Assembly (NCBI GenBank): GCA_007751255.1
Contig: CP036296.1
Location: forward strand, 5,580,001-5,644,000
Length of the DNA: 64,000 nucleotides
Source of the DNA: Engelhardtia mirabilis
GTDB taxonomy: Bacteria > Planctomycetota > UBA1135 > GCA-002686595
Direction: 5' to 3'
The position numbers were made by a program, and so were the translations under genes. Below, piece by piece: positions 55,911 to 64,000 of the stretch (position 1 is the stretch's first letter; every line of letters begins with the position of its first letter). The notes under the pieces were generated by a model. The model made no database searches. It saw only the letters and a program-made list of their open reading frames with translations, and was not told the origin of the DNA.

Positions 55911-56501
55911 TCAGCCCCGCTCGGTGGAAGCAGCAGGTCCGGCAGCCGGACCGGCGGCAGAGGCCCACATGGCCGTCGGGGCCTCGAGCCCCGCTACGAA
56001 GTCCGGGCCGACCATCGCGTCCAAGAACTGCGTCATCCAGCGACCCACCGGGTTCATCCCCGACTCGCCGCCGCAGGACCAGGCGACCTCGGTTCCGTCC
56101 TCGACTGCGACCAGGTCGAAGCCTCCGGTGGAGTGGTACGCGCCGTGGTCGACGGCCATGCCGTCGCGGGCGGTCGCGACGGCGGTGAGCGAGGTGAACT
56201 CGGGCTCGCCCTGACCGTGCACCTCGCCTTCCCAGACCATGCGATGACCGACGGTGCGGGGAGCGCCCTCGAACTCCCACGCACCCTCGGGATCCGCCGC
56301 CGTCGACCAGGCCGTCCACTCCGGCCAGGAGTGCAGGTCGGAGGTCGTGGCGGAGAGGGCCACGGGGGCGGCGGGCACGACCGCGGTGCGCTCGACGTGG
56401 TAGTCGTCGGGCAACAGGTAGGAACCACCGACCAGCAAGAGGACGAGGAGGACGAGGCCGAACGGGAGCTTCCAGAACACGGAGCGAGTTCTCTCTCGCA
56501 C
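55911..56501 (-). CDS. Membrane-anchored SRPBCC (START-like) protein
   Basis: 196 residues from a GTG at 56501. One N-terminal membrane segment (LPFGLVLLVLLLVGGSYLL) is followed by a polyketide-cyclase/SRPBCC domain (HVERTAVVPAAPVALSATTSDLHSWPEWTAW, GHRMVWEGEV, TEVAWSCGGESG, NPVGRWMTQFLDAMVGPDFVAGL). The family binds hydrophobic ligands; no specific role can be given. An Ala/Gly-rich tail ends the protein. It is upstream of the His-rich gene on the same strand, with a 108-bp gap. Confidence 0.75.
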   Translation of the reverse strand: MRERTRSVFWKLPFGLVLLVLLLVGGSYLLPDDYHVERTAVVPAAPVALSATTSDLHSWPEWTAWSTAADPEGAWEFEGAPRTVGHRMVWEGEVHGQGEPEFTSLTAVATARDGMAVDHGAYHSTGGFDLVAVEDGTEVAWSCGGESGMNPVGRWMTQFLDAMVGPDFVAGLEAPTAMWASAAGPAAGPAASTERG

Positions 56502-56686
56502 GCGGAAGTCGCGGCCCGAGGGCCAGCGGCATGTCCGCGACGAATTCGCGAGCGGACGGTTGCGGCGACGGAGCTCGCCAGCGCCGACGTGAACGCGAGC
56601 AGTCGTGGCGGTGGAGGTGGCCGAGGCATGCGCCGGGGGGCGCTGGTTTGCGACCACGGGCCCGCGACCCCGCGTATCGTATTCGC

Positions 56687-58597
56687 GTGCGGATTCCGGA
56701 CGGCGTGATCGACGCGGCTCGCGAGCACCTCGCCAGTTGGCTGCCCTGGGCCGGACCCGCCGCCGCCCTGGCCCTGGCGACGATCGTGCCCCTCGTGCTG
56801 CTCCCGCCGATCCTGTGGCCCGCGGCCCGCGCGGCGCGGCGCGCCGCTGGCGCGCCCTGGCAGGAGCAGGCTCGCCGCCGCTGGCCGCTGGCGGTCTCCA
56901 CGCGCCTGTTGGCCATGGTCGCCGCAGCCCTCCTTTGCTTCAGCGCCTGGGAGATGGGCGGCCCCCTCGCTGCGACCGGCTCGCGCACGACGGCGGGCCT
57001 GGGCTTCCTCGTCGCCCTGATCGCCAGCATCGCGGCGATTCGTCTGGTGACGGCACGCCTCCCCGGGACGCCGATGGCGGGACCCGATTGGCTGCGGGGC
57101 CACGTCGCCCTGTGGTGCCTGATGATGGGCCACGTGCTGATCATGGCCGCGATGGCCCTGGTGATGCCCCTGCACTTCGGCCTCGGCGTGGCCCTGGTCC
57201 TCGCCGGCGGCGCCCTGGCGACGACCTGGTGGCTGCGCGGCGGCATCCTCGTCTTGCCGCGTCTGATGGGAGCGCTGCGGCCGGCCGACGCAAAGCTCGC
57301 CGCGCAGGTCGAGCGGGCCGCGCGAGAGCAAGGCGTCCGAGGCATCATGGTCTTCGAGCTGCGCGCGCCGATCGCCAACGCCTTCGTCGTACCGGCGCCG
57401 CGGGCGTTGGTCGTGACCGGTGCCCTGCGCGAGGTCCTCGACGCCCCTCAGCTCGGCGCCATCCTGGCCCACGAGGTCGCGCACCTGGGCGAGAGCCGCC
57501 GGCGCATCGCGCTCTTCTCCAGCCGCGTGTACGCCGTCCTGCCGCTGCCCCTGGCCTTGCCCCTGGGGGTGCAGTTCGGCGTCTGGTACTCGTTCTACGC
57601 GTTCGTTCCGACGCTGGTGCTGTTGATGGCCACGCGCCGGCTCCTGCGCAGCTTCGAGGAACACGCCGACCGACACGGCGCCCGGGCGCAAGCGGGCGAG
57701 GGCACCTACGCCCATGCGCTCGAGGCGCTCCACCGCGCGAATTTGCTGCCGGCCGTGATCGGCGACCGCCGTCGCCCCCACCCGGACCTCTACGACCGCA
57801 TGGTCGCCGCGGGAGTGCAGCCACAGTTCGAGCGCCCCCTGCCGCCCTCGAAGTGGATGACCCGGGGCACGCTCAGCGTTGGCATCGCCCTGTTCGGAGC
57901 CGCGGTCATCGCGACCACGGCTGGCGCTGACTTCGCTGCGCGGGCCGCCCAGGCCGGGGCCTTCGACCCGACCTGGGCCCTGGCCCTGGGCGGTGGCGAC
58001 CCGCGGGTCGCCGGACTGCTGGCCGAGCAGTTCGAAGCTGCCGGAAGGCACGACGCCGCGTCCGACCTGGGCCGCTACGTGGCCTGGGCGTCGCCCGACG
58101 AACCGTGGGCGGCCCTGTCATGGGCCTGCCTCGACGCGCCGAGCGAGCGTGAGGTCGCTCGCTTGGCCGCGGCGATCGAGGGACACTTGCGGCGGCAATC
58201 GCGGCAGGGCTGCTGGCAGGAGGCTGCTCTGGCAGAGCTGTGGCTCCTGGCCGGGGACTACGCGCGCGCGAGCGCGGCCCGCGATCGAGCGCTCGCGCTG
58301 ACGGACCGGGCGGATCCGGACTTCGCCTGGATGGCGGCGATCCTCGGGCGGCTCGCCGACGGCCTCGGGGAGCCCGACCGCGCTCGCGAGTTGCTCGCGA
58401 CGGGCCTCGCGCGCCGCGCGGCCGGCGCAGAGGCCGACGACCCGCGGCTGGCACTGGAGCTGGCCGACCTGGCCCGGCGAGTGGGCGACGCGGACCAGGC
58501 CGAGGCGTTGGAGCGCGTCGTCGAGCGCGAGGGAGCGCTGCAAGACCGTCGCGGCGAGCTCGAGCGCCTGCGGCGGGAGCTCGCCGGGCGCCGGTGA
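56687..58597 (+). CDS. M48-family membrane zinc metalloprotease with C-terminal TPR-like region
   Basis: 636 residues from a GTG at 56687. The N-terminal half has about five membrane segments. The zinc site HEVAH begins at His262, and EEHADRHG near 324-330 supplies the third ligand, as in HtpX/BlaR-like M48 peptidases. The C-terminal ~200 residues are helical and TPR-like (LLAEQFEAAGRHDAASDLGRYVAWA, LLAGDYARASAARDRAL). It probably degrades or processes membrane proteins. The stop codon is followed within 4 bp by a 129-bp palindrome. Confidence 0.8.
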   Translation: MRIPDGVIDAAREHLASWLPWAGPAAALALATIVPLVLLPPILWPAARAARRAAGAPWQEQARRRWPLAVSTRLLAMVAAALLCFSAWEMGGPLAATGSRTTAGLGFLVALIASIAAIRLVTARLPGTPMAGPDWLRGHVALWCLMMGHVLIMAAMALVMPLHFGLGVALVLAGGALATTWWLRGGILVLPRLMGALRPADAKLAAQVERAAREQGVRGIMVFELRAPIANAFVVPAPRALVVTGALREVLDAPQLGAILAHEVAHLGESRRRIALFSSRVYAVLPLPLALPLGVQFGVWYSFYAFVPTLVLLMATRRLLRSFEEHADRHGARAQAGEGTYAHALEALHRANLLPAVIGDRRRPHPDLYDRMVAAGVQPQFERPLPPSKWMTRGTLSVGIALFGAAVIATTAGADFAARAAQAGAFDPTWALALGGGDPRVAGLLAEQFEAAGRHDAASDLGRYVAWASPDEPWAALSWACLDAPSEREVARLAAAIEGHLRRQSRQGCWQEAALAELWLLAGDYARASAARDRALALTDRADPDFAWMAAILGRLADGLGEPDRARELLATGLARRAAGAEADDPRLALELADLARRVGDADQAEALERVVEREGALQDRRGELERLRRELAGRR

Positions 58598-58600
58598 GCG

Positions 58601-58729
58601 TGGGACGTACTGGGACGTACGGTGCCGCGATCATTCGTCCCAACCGGCGCCGGCGTTGTTGCGATTCGCAACAGCGCCGGCGCCGGTTGGGACGAATGAT
58701 CGCGGCACCGTACGTCCCAGTACGTCCCA
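58601..58729. repeat. 129-bp near-perfect palindrome between convergent genes
   Basis: Bases 58601-58664 are the reverse complement of 58666-58729 around a centre at 58665, with one mismatch (T58656 against G58674, a G-U pair in RNA) and an ATT loop. The arms start TGGGACGTACTGGGACGTAC and include GCGATCATTCGTCCC and CCGGCGCCGG. It lies 3 bp after the M48 protease stop and 75 bp before the end of the convergent RND gene, so it could act as a bidirectional terminator. It is far longer than needed for that. Confidence 0.95.
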
Positions 58730-58794
58730 GTACGTCCCAGTACGTCCCAGTACGTCCCAGTACGTCCCACCGTACGTCCCACCGTACGTCCCAC
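58711..58794. repeat. 10-bp then 12-bp tandem repeats extending the palindrome arm
   Basis: Six copies of TACGTCCCAG (the last ends in C) at 58711-58770, then two copies of CGTACGTCCCAC to 58794. The left arm of the palindrome has only two copies of the complementary TGGGACGTAC (58601-58620). The right side therefore appears to have expanded by slippage or unequal exchange. Confidence 0.95.
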
Positions 58795-58804
58795 ACCGCG
58801 CAGC

Positions 58805-61800
58805 TCAGGCCACGACTGGAACCCGCCGCCTGGCGCCGCGGCTGAAGATCCCCGTCAGGTCGTGCCCGAGCGAAAGGATCACCGGCACCAGGAACAGGGT
58901 GAACAGCGTCGACACCACCAGCCCCCCCACCAGGATCGACGCCAGGCCCTGGTACAGCTCCGCCCCCGCGCCACCGCCCAGGGCCAGGGGCACCATGCCG
59001 GTGACCGTGGTGATCACGCTCATCAGGATCGGCCGCAGGCGCGATTGAGCCGATAGGGACAACGCCCGGCGCTTGTCGATGCCGTCCAGCTCGAAGTTGT
59101 TCGCCTGGTGCACGATCAGGATCGCGTTGTTCACCACCAGGCCCGCGAGGATCACGAAGCCGAGCATCGACAGCACGTCGAACTGGGTCTCGCCGCCCGT
59201 CAGCGCGATCGCGGCCACGATCCCCACGATGCCGCCCGACAGGGCCAGGGGCACCGTGACCAGGATCACGCCGGGCAAGAGCCAGCTGCGGAACAGCGAG
59301 ACCAGGAGCAGGTAGATGATCAGCACCGACAGGCCGAAGCCCGCGCTGAGCGACGAGAGGGTCTGCTGCAGCTTGTCCGCCGAGCCGCCGACGCCCAGGG
59401 AGTAGGCCGAGCCGAGCTCCTTGTTGAAGACCGGGAAGACGTCGTTCTCGAGGGACTCGATGGCCGTCTCCAGGGCGGCGTCGGGGGCCAGGTTGACGGT
59501 CAGCAGGACCGAGCGTTGGCGCTCGAGGCGACGGATGCTCTGGGGTCCGGTCGTGCGCGTGACGCTCGCGACCTCGCCCAGGGTCACCAGTCGACCGGCG
59601 TCGGTGTAGAAACGCAGGCGTTCGAGCTCCTCGGCGTTGGACACGGCCGTCTGGGCCGCGACCAGGTTGACCTCGACTTCACGGCCGCCCTCGATCAAGC
59701 GCGTGATGCGCCGGCCGGCCACGACCGTCTCGATCACGCGGCCGATCTCGGACACGTCAAGGCCCAGGTCCTTGGCCTTGCGCTCGTCGATCTCGACCAC
59801 CAGTTCGGGCTTGCCGGTGATCAGCGAGCTACGCACCGGGGGTTGCACGCCGTCGAGGGCGCCGATGGCCCCTTGCAGCCGCGCGGAGGCGTCCTCGAGC
59901 ACGGCGATGTCGGGCCCCGAGAGCTCCACCTCGAACTGCTTGCCCGGGTCGCGGAACAGCGTCGAGCGGATCGGCACCACGAAGTTGAAGCCCGGCAGGG
60001 AGAAGGCCGGACCGAACATGCGCCGGTGGAAGTCCGCGAGCTGGGGTCCGGTGCCGTACTGGTCCTTCAGCACCACGCCCCCGCCGTTGAAGCGCGAGGC
60101 GATCACCGCGAACATCCGCGCAGACTCCGGCTGCGCCATCAGGAACTGCTCGAAGGGCACGAAGTTGTCGCGCACCGCCTCGGGCCGCGTGCCGGGGATC
60201 GGCTCGGCGAAGAACATCACCAGGTTGCGGTTGCCACCGGGCAGGTACTCCGCCGGCGGGGTGAAGGCGAAGGCGAGCAGCGAGATCGAACCCAGGATCA
60301 GGGTCACGCCGAGCTTGAAGGCCGGGCCACCGAAGCGGTTCTGGGTCAGGCGGTCGAGGAAGCCGCCGTAGAGCCGGCCGACCAGCCCCAAGGACGCTGA
60401 CTCGTCGTGCTCGTCCACCGACTGGGTCGCCTCGGCATCGTCCGCGCGACCGCCCTGGGGCATGATCAGAGCCGCGAGCACCGGCACCACCGTCAACGAC
60501 ACCACCAGGGACAGCACCACCGCCGCCGCGATCGCCAGGGCCATGTCGCCGAAGATCTGGCTGGCCTCGTCGCGCTGGATCAGGATCGGCACGAAGACCG
60601 CGACGGTGGTCAGGGTCGACGCCAGCACGCCGCCCCACACCTCGCGCCCACCGTCGATCGCCGCGCGCACGCGGCCCTTGCCCATCTCTAGGTGCCGGAA
60701 GATGTTCTCGAGCACCACGATCGCGTTGTCGACGACCATGCCGCTGGCGAAGGCGATGCCGGCCAGGCTGATCACGTTGAGCGTCTTGCCCGCCGCCAGC
60801 AGCACCAGGAACACGGCCGCCAGGGAGATCGGGATCGACAGGGCCACGATCAGGATCGAGCGCGGGCTGCGCAGGAACATCAACAGCACCGAGACCGCGA
60901 GCACCGAACCCAGGATCAGGTTGTCGGTGACGAAGGCCAGGGCCGCGTCGATGTAGGTGATCTCGCTGTAGACCGTCGCCAGGTGCAGGTCCACGTCCTG
61001 CTGGCGGAAGCGCTCGTTCAGCTCCGCGCGCGCTGCCTCGACCTGGCGCACGGTGTCGACCACGTTGGCGCCCGTCTGGCGCCCGACGCCGATGGCGATG
61101 CCCGGCTTGCCGTCGATCTTGACGAAGCTCGTGCGCTCCTCGTAGGTGTCGCGGATCTCCGCGATCTCGCCCATGCGGACCGAACCGGTCTCGGTGCGCG
61201 CGACGATCAGGTCGCCGAGCTCCGAGGCCCGGGCGGCGCGGCCGATGGTGCGCACGACCCACTGGCGCCCCTCGGTCTCGACCGTGCCCCCGCGCACGTT
61301 CAAGTTGCCGGCGGTGAGGGCGTTCGCGACCTGGGCCACGGTCAGACCCCGCGCGACCAGCAGCTCCGGGTCGATCCGCACCTGGATCTCGCGCTCCGCG
61401 CCGCCGGCGATCAACAGGTCGGAGACCCCGGTGACCCGCTCCAGGCGCGACTCCACGTCCTGTTCGACGATGCGCTGGATGAACTCCGGGTCGTAGGCCG
61501 ACTCGCAGGCCAGCCACATCATGCGCTCGTTGTCGTTGGCGCTGGCGATCTGGACCACGGGCTCGTCGGCCTGCTCGGGCAGGCGCGGAACCTGGCTGAG
61601 CTTGTTGATCACGTCGACCACCGCGAGCTGGGTGTCGGTCGTGAGCGAGAACTCGAGCGTGATCGTCGACAGGCCGTCGGCCGAGGTGCTGGCCAGCTCG
61701 GTCAGTCCCTCGACGTTCTGCAGCACCTCCTCGAGCTCGCGCGTGACCTCCTCCTCGACCTCCAGGGCGCTCGCGCCGCGGTAGGTCGTGGTCACGTTGA

Positions 61801-61933
61801 TGCGCGGCTCCTCGACGGTCGGCTTGAGCTGGATCGGGATGCGCGTCAGCGCCAGGGCGCTGAAGATCAAGAGCAAGAGGACGGCGACCGCGACGGTGTA
61901 GGGCCGCCGGACCGAGGCTTCGACCGGGTTCAA
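58805..61933 (-). CDS. RND efflux permease, HAE1/AcrB-like
   Basis: 1042 residues, the normal AcrB-type length. It opens VEASVRRPYTVAVAVLLLLIFSALALTRIPIQLKP and shows the RND porter and membrane signatures: SALEVEEEVTRELEEVLQNVEGL, GIAFASGMVVDNAIVVLENIFRHL (with the proton-relay Asp), GFVILAGLVVNNAILIVHQ. CusA-type methionines are not evident, so organic or amphiphilic substrates are more likely than metals. The start is TTG (61933-61931), overlapping the adaptor stop as TTGA. No outer-membrane partner gene lies beside it. Confidence 0.9.
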   Translation of the reverse strand: MNPVEASVRRPYTVAVAVLLLLIFSALALTRIPIQLKPTVEEPRINVTTTYRGASALEVEEEVTRELEEVLQNVEGLTELASTSADGLSTITLEFSLTTDTQLAVVDVINKLSQVPRLPEQADEPVVQIASANDNERMMWLACESAYDPEFIQRIVEQDVESRLERVTGVSDLLIAGGAEREIQVRIDPELLVARGLTVAQVANALTAGNLNVRGGTVETEGRQWVVRTIGRAARASELGDLIVARTETGSVRMGEIAEIRDTYEERTSFVKIDGKPGIAIGVGRQTGANVVDTVRQVEAARAELNERFRQQDVDLHLATVYSEITYIDAALAFVTDNLILGSVLAVSVLLMFLRSPRSILIVALSIPISLAAVFLVLLAAGKTLNVISLAGIAFASGMVVDNAIVVLENIFRHLEMGKGRVRAAIDGGREVWGGVLASTLTTVAVFVPILIQRDEASQIFGDMALAIAAAVVLSLVVSLTVVPVLAALIMPQGGRADDAEATQSVDEHDESASLGLVGRLYGGFLDRLTQNRFGGPAFKLGVTLILGSISLLAFAFTPPAEYLPGGNRNLVMFFAEPIPGTRPEAVRDNFVPFEQFLMAQPESARMFAVIASRFNGGGVVLKDQYGTGPQLADFHRRMFGPAFSLPGFNFVVPIRSTLFRDPGKQFEVELSGPDIAVLEDASARLQGAIGALDGVQPPVRSSLITGKPELVVEIDERKAKDLGLDVSEIGRVIETVVAGRRITRLIEGGREVEVNLVAAQTAVSNAEELERLRFYTDAGRLVTLGEVASVTRTTGPQSIRRLERQRSVLLTVNLAPDAALETAIESLENDVFPVFNKELGSAYSLGVGGSADKLQQTLSSLSAGFGLSVLIIYLLLVSLFRSWLLPGVILVTVPLALSGGIVGIVAAIALTGGETQFDVLSMLGFVILAGLVVNNAILIVHQANNFELDGIDKRRALSLSAQSRLRPILMSVITTVTGMVPLALGGGAGAELYQGLASILVGGLVVSTLFTLFLVPVILSLGHDLTGIFSRGARRRVPVVA

Positions 61934-63327
61934 CGCTCGCTCCCGTCGGCTTCGACGGCGGGCGCGTCATTGGGCGCGTCAGCCGACGCCGCAGCGGGCG
62001 CACCGCCCGAGGGCATCAGGGAGACCCCGGGGAAGGCCCGGTCGACACCGGTCAGCACCGCGTCCATGCCCGGCTCCAGGGGCGGACCCAGGGAGACCAC
62101 GGCGCTCTCGCCTCCGGATGAGCCCAGTCGGCGGATCGGAATCCAGGTGGCGCGCAGCCAGGGCGTCGGCGGACCCGTGGGCGGCCCACTGGGCGGCTCC
62201 GCGCCGGGGATCGGCTCGGCGATGACGAGGATCTCGCCGCCGTCCACGAGCCGGATGGAGTCGTCGGGGACCAGCAGCTCGTCCTCGATCGGCGTCAGGT
62301 CGACCCGCGCGCGGGCGAACTGCCCCGGGCGCAGGCGGTCGAAGCCCTCGTCCCCGCGGGACAGTCGCACGAGGGCGCGGAAGTTGCGGCTGCGCTCGTC
62401 GGCCACCGGGATGACCACGTCGATCCGGGCCCCGATCGGCTCGGCGCGCAGGCCGTCGACCTGCAGGCTGACCGCGGCACCGCTCGACAGTTGACCCGCC
62501 AGCCCGGCGGGCAGCTCCAGGGCGACCTCCAGGTTGTCCAGGTCGATCAGGTCGAACACCGCCGCGCCGGTGGTGGCGAACTCCCCCTCGTCGAGCAGCC
62601 GCTCGACGACGGAGCCGGCCCAGGGCGCGAACAGCCGCGTCTCGTCGAGCTTGCGCTGGGCCAGGGCCACGCCGGCCTCGGCCACGCCGACCTGGGCCCG
62701 CGCGATGACCAGGTCTTCCTCGCGGGTGCCGGCCTCGGCCTCGGCCAGGGCCTGCTCGGCGGCGGCCAGGGCCCCGGCGGCGGCGTCGCGGCCGGCGACG
62801 TAGGTGTCCAGCGACGCGGCCGAGACGACCCGGCTCTGCAGCAGCTCGGACCCCCGCTCCACGTTGAGCTCCGCCAACTTCAGATCAGCCTGGGCGCTGG
62901 TGACGTCGGCTCGCAGGCGTTCGATCACCTCGCGCCGCGTGCCTGCCTCGGCCTTGGACAGTTGCGCGCGGGCGAGCAGCAGGTCGGCCTGGGCCGATTC
63001 GAGGGCCAAACGCTCGGAGGTGTCGTCCAGCCGCGCCAGCTCTTGCCCCGCCTCGACCCGATCGCCATCGCGAACCTGAACACTGGCGAGCCAGCCGGCC
63101 ACGTCGAAGGCCAGGCGCGAGCGGCGCGCCGCGCGCACCGTCCCGGCCAGCTCGACCGAGGGCTCCAGGGTCCCCCGGCGGATCTCCGCGACGGTCACCG
63201 GCAGGACGAAGGACGGCGAACCGCCGCCCTCGGGAGCGGGCTCCGGTGCACGGCGCAACCAGTAGTAGGCGAAGGCCGAGAGGGCCAGGCCGAGGGCCAG
63301 GGTCAGGAATCCGTTGAGACGTTGCAT
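61930..63327 (-). CDS. RND efflux periplasmic adaptor (HlyD/MFP family)
   Basis: 465 residues. ATG 63327 precedes a membrane anchor (LTLALGLALSAFAYYWL). The lipoyl halves are AFDVAGWLASVQVRDGDRVEAGQELARLDD and LFAPWAGSVVERLLDEGEF, flanking a long coiled-coil hairpin rich in Ala/Glu/Leu (about residues 110-215). A Pro/Gly-rich insert (EPPSGPPTGPPTPWL) and an Ala/Asp-rich tail are extra. It couples the HAE1-like permease to an outer-membrane channel encoded elsewhere. First gene of the pair, with its stop overlapping the permease start. Confidence 0.9.
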   Translation of the reverse strand: MQRLNGFLTLALGLALSAFAYYWLRRAPEPAPEGGGSPSFVLPVTVAEIRRGTLEPSVELAGTVRAARRSRLAFDVAGWLASVQVRDGDRVEAGQELARLDDTSERLALESAQADLLLARAQLSKAEAGTRREVIERLRADVTSAQADLKLAELNVERGSELLQSRVVSAASLDTYVAGRDAAAGALAAAEQALAEAEAGTREEDLVIARAQVGVAEAGVALAQRKLDETRLFAPWAGSVVERLLDEGEFATTGAAVFDLIDLDNLEVALELPAGLAGQLSSGAAVSLQVDGLRAEPIGARIDVVIPVADERSRNFRALVRLSRGDEGFDRLRPGQFARARVDLTPIEDELLVPDDSIRLVDGGEILVIAEPIPGAEPPSGPPTGPPTPWLRATWIPIRRLGSSGGESAVVSLGPPLEPGMDAVLTGVDRAFPGVSLMPSGGAPAAASADAPNDAPAVEADGSER

Positions 63328-63506
63328 GGGTCGGGGCGCTGTTCGGTGCGGGGCCCCACGTTCTAGGACCCGGGGCGGCATGTGACGAGTGCGCAGCGCC
63401 AGATCAATGGCGCTGCAGCGGGGGAGCGATCGGATCGGAGAGTTGGACTGGCCTCGATGCATCCGGGCGCGGGCGGGCCCGCCCCCACCCGCGCGCGCCC
63501 ACGCCC

Positions 63507-63896
63507 TCAGCGCCCGCGCCTGGCGATCACCTCGGCCAGGGTCGCGCTGAGCTCCTCGAGCCGGAAGGGCTTGCCCACCACCGCGGTCGGCCCGGTGAAG
63601 CTCCCGTCGCCCGTCATCAGCTCCCCGCTGATCAGGAGGGCCGGAAGGTCGGGGACCGTCAGCCGAAAGGTGTCGATCAGATCGATCCCGTTGGAGCCGG
63701 GCAGGTTCTTGTCGACGATCACCGCCGCCAGGCGGGACGAGAGGAGCTTGAAGCGCTCGAGCGCCTCGGGGACAGAACTCGCGACCTCCACCTGGTAGCC
63801 CTTGCGCCCCAGGGCCATGACCGCGAGTTCGCAGATCATGGGTTCGTCGTCGACGACGAAGATCAGGCCCAGGCCGCCATCAGATTCGGCATTCAT
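63507..63896 (-). CDS. Stand-alone response regulator receiver protein
   Basis: 129 residues, a single receiver domain. The acidic pair lies in IFVVDDEPMI, the phospho-Asp in AVIVDKNLPGSNGIDL, and the conserved Lys in VVGKPFRLEEL. There is no output domain, so it passes phosphate to or titrates a partner, in the CheY/Spo0F manner. ATG 63896 has a strong Shine-Dalgarno, rare in this window. No kinase gene lies beside it in the window. Confidence 0.88.
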   Translation of the reverse strand: MNAESDGGLGLIFVVDDEPMICELAVMALGRKGYQVEVASSVPEALERFKLLSSRLAAVIVDKNLPGSNGIDLIDTFRLTVPDLPALLISGELMTGDGSFTGPTAVVGKPFRLEELSATLAEVIARRGR

Positions 63897-63902
63897 CGCA
63901 AT

Positions 63903-63909
63903 CTCCTCC
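63903..63909 (-). promoter_or_regulatory. Shine-Dalgarno of the response regulator
   Basis: GGAGGAG on the minus strand, 6 nt before the ATG at 63896, fixes this start against the longer frame. It is the clearest ribosome binding site seen in the window; most other genes have none or are coupled by overlap. Confidence 0.75.
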
Positions 63910-64000
63910 AAGGACGCCGACGGCGCCTCCTTCCCGCTGGAGCACAGCATGGGTTCTCGCGTGGGCAACTGTCCACCCGACCGACGATTCGCCGTCACCC

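Noticed and set aside
58711-58794. CRISPR-like repeat array
   Set aside because: The units are 10-12 bp, contiguous and without spacers.

Overview
This is a GC-rich window (roughly 70 % by eye, not computed) carrying about 44 protein genes. No rRNA or tRNA gene was recognised. The gene content points to Planctomycetota: a PA14/propeller/ThuA fusion, a DUF1080 sugar hydrolase, large secreted beta-propeller proteins, a sulfatase-like lipoprotein, and very few Shine-Dalgarno sequences with many GTG/TTG starts. That assignment is an inference from families, not from a marker gene.

Layout. 1-6913: the end of a PA14-propeller-ThuA protein, acpS, a CoA-binding protein, endonuclease III, a universal stress protein and a membrane glycosyltransferase. 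6914-7460 is a repeat-bearing divergent intergenic region. 7461-9774: a sulfatase-like lipoprotein coupled to a zincin peptidase. 9887-18807: three consecutive secreted paralogues, each with two beta-propeller halves; the third also carries six Ig-like (He_PIG) domains. 18808-20001: an IS1-like transposase gene inside a candidate insertion element. 19993-25865: a GGDEF-EAL protein, a frataxin (CyaY), an AsmA-like protein, a YqgE protein and a small four-cysteine protein coupled to rlmD. 27487-32732: a hypothetical gene, a D-threonine-aldolase-like enzyme, a lipoprotein, a TPR protein and trmL. 32902-36426: a CHASE/PAS hybrid histidine kinase whose stop codon lies at the edge of a 161-bp MITE-like element. 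36665-40225: DUF1080 and glycogen-debranching-like sugar enzymes.

40393-56501 is a minus-strand block of metal-handling genes. Its distal (5') part is a zinc/manganese uptake set: a His-rich membrane protein, an outer-membrane barrel with a His-rich loop, and ZnuA, ZnuC and ZnuB. It is followed by a copper/silver export set: a Cys-rich exported protein, CusC, CusB, CusA, a secreted protein with three LCCxxC repeats, and a P1B-1 copper ATPase. The genes are packed with 4-bp start/stop overlaps, mostly GTGA. No metal-responsive regulator is visible in the block.

56687-63896: an M48-type membrane protease, then a 129-bp near-perfect palindrome with flanking 10-bp tandem repeats, a second RND efflux pair (HAE1-like permease plus adaptor), and a stand-alone response regulator.

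The most unusual items are the 129-bp palindrome, the TA-flanked MITE-like element, the alternating-cysteine Ig repeats in the third propeller paralogue, the triple LCCxxC secreted protein in the copper operon, a frataxin in an apparent planctomycete, and an endonuclease III that lacks one of the four iron-sulfur cysteines.
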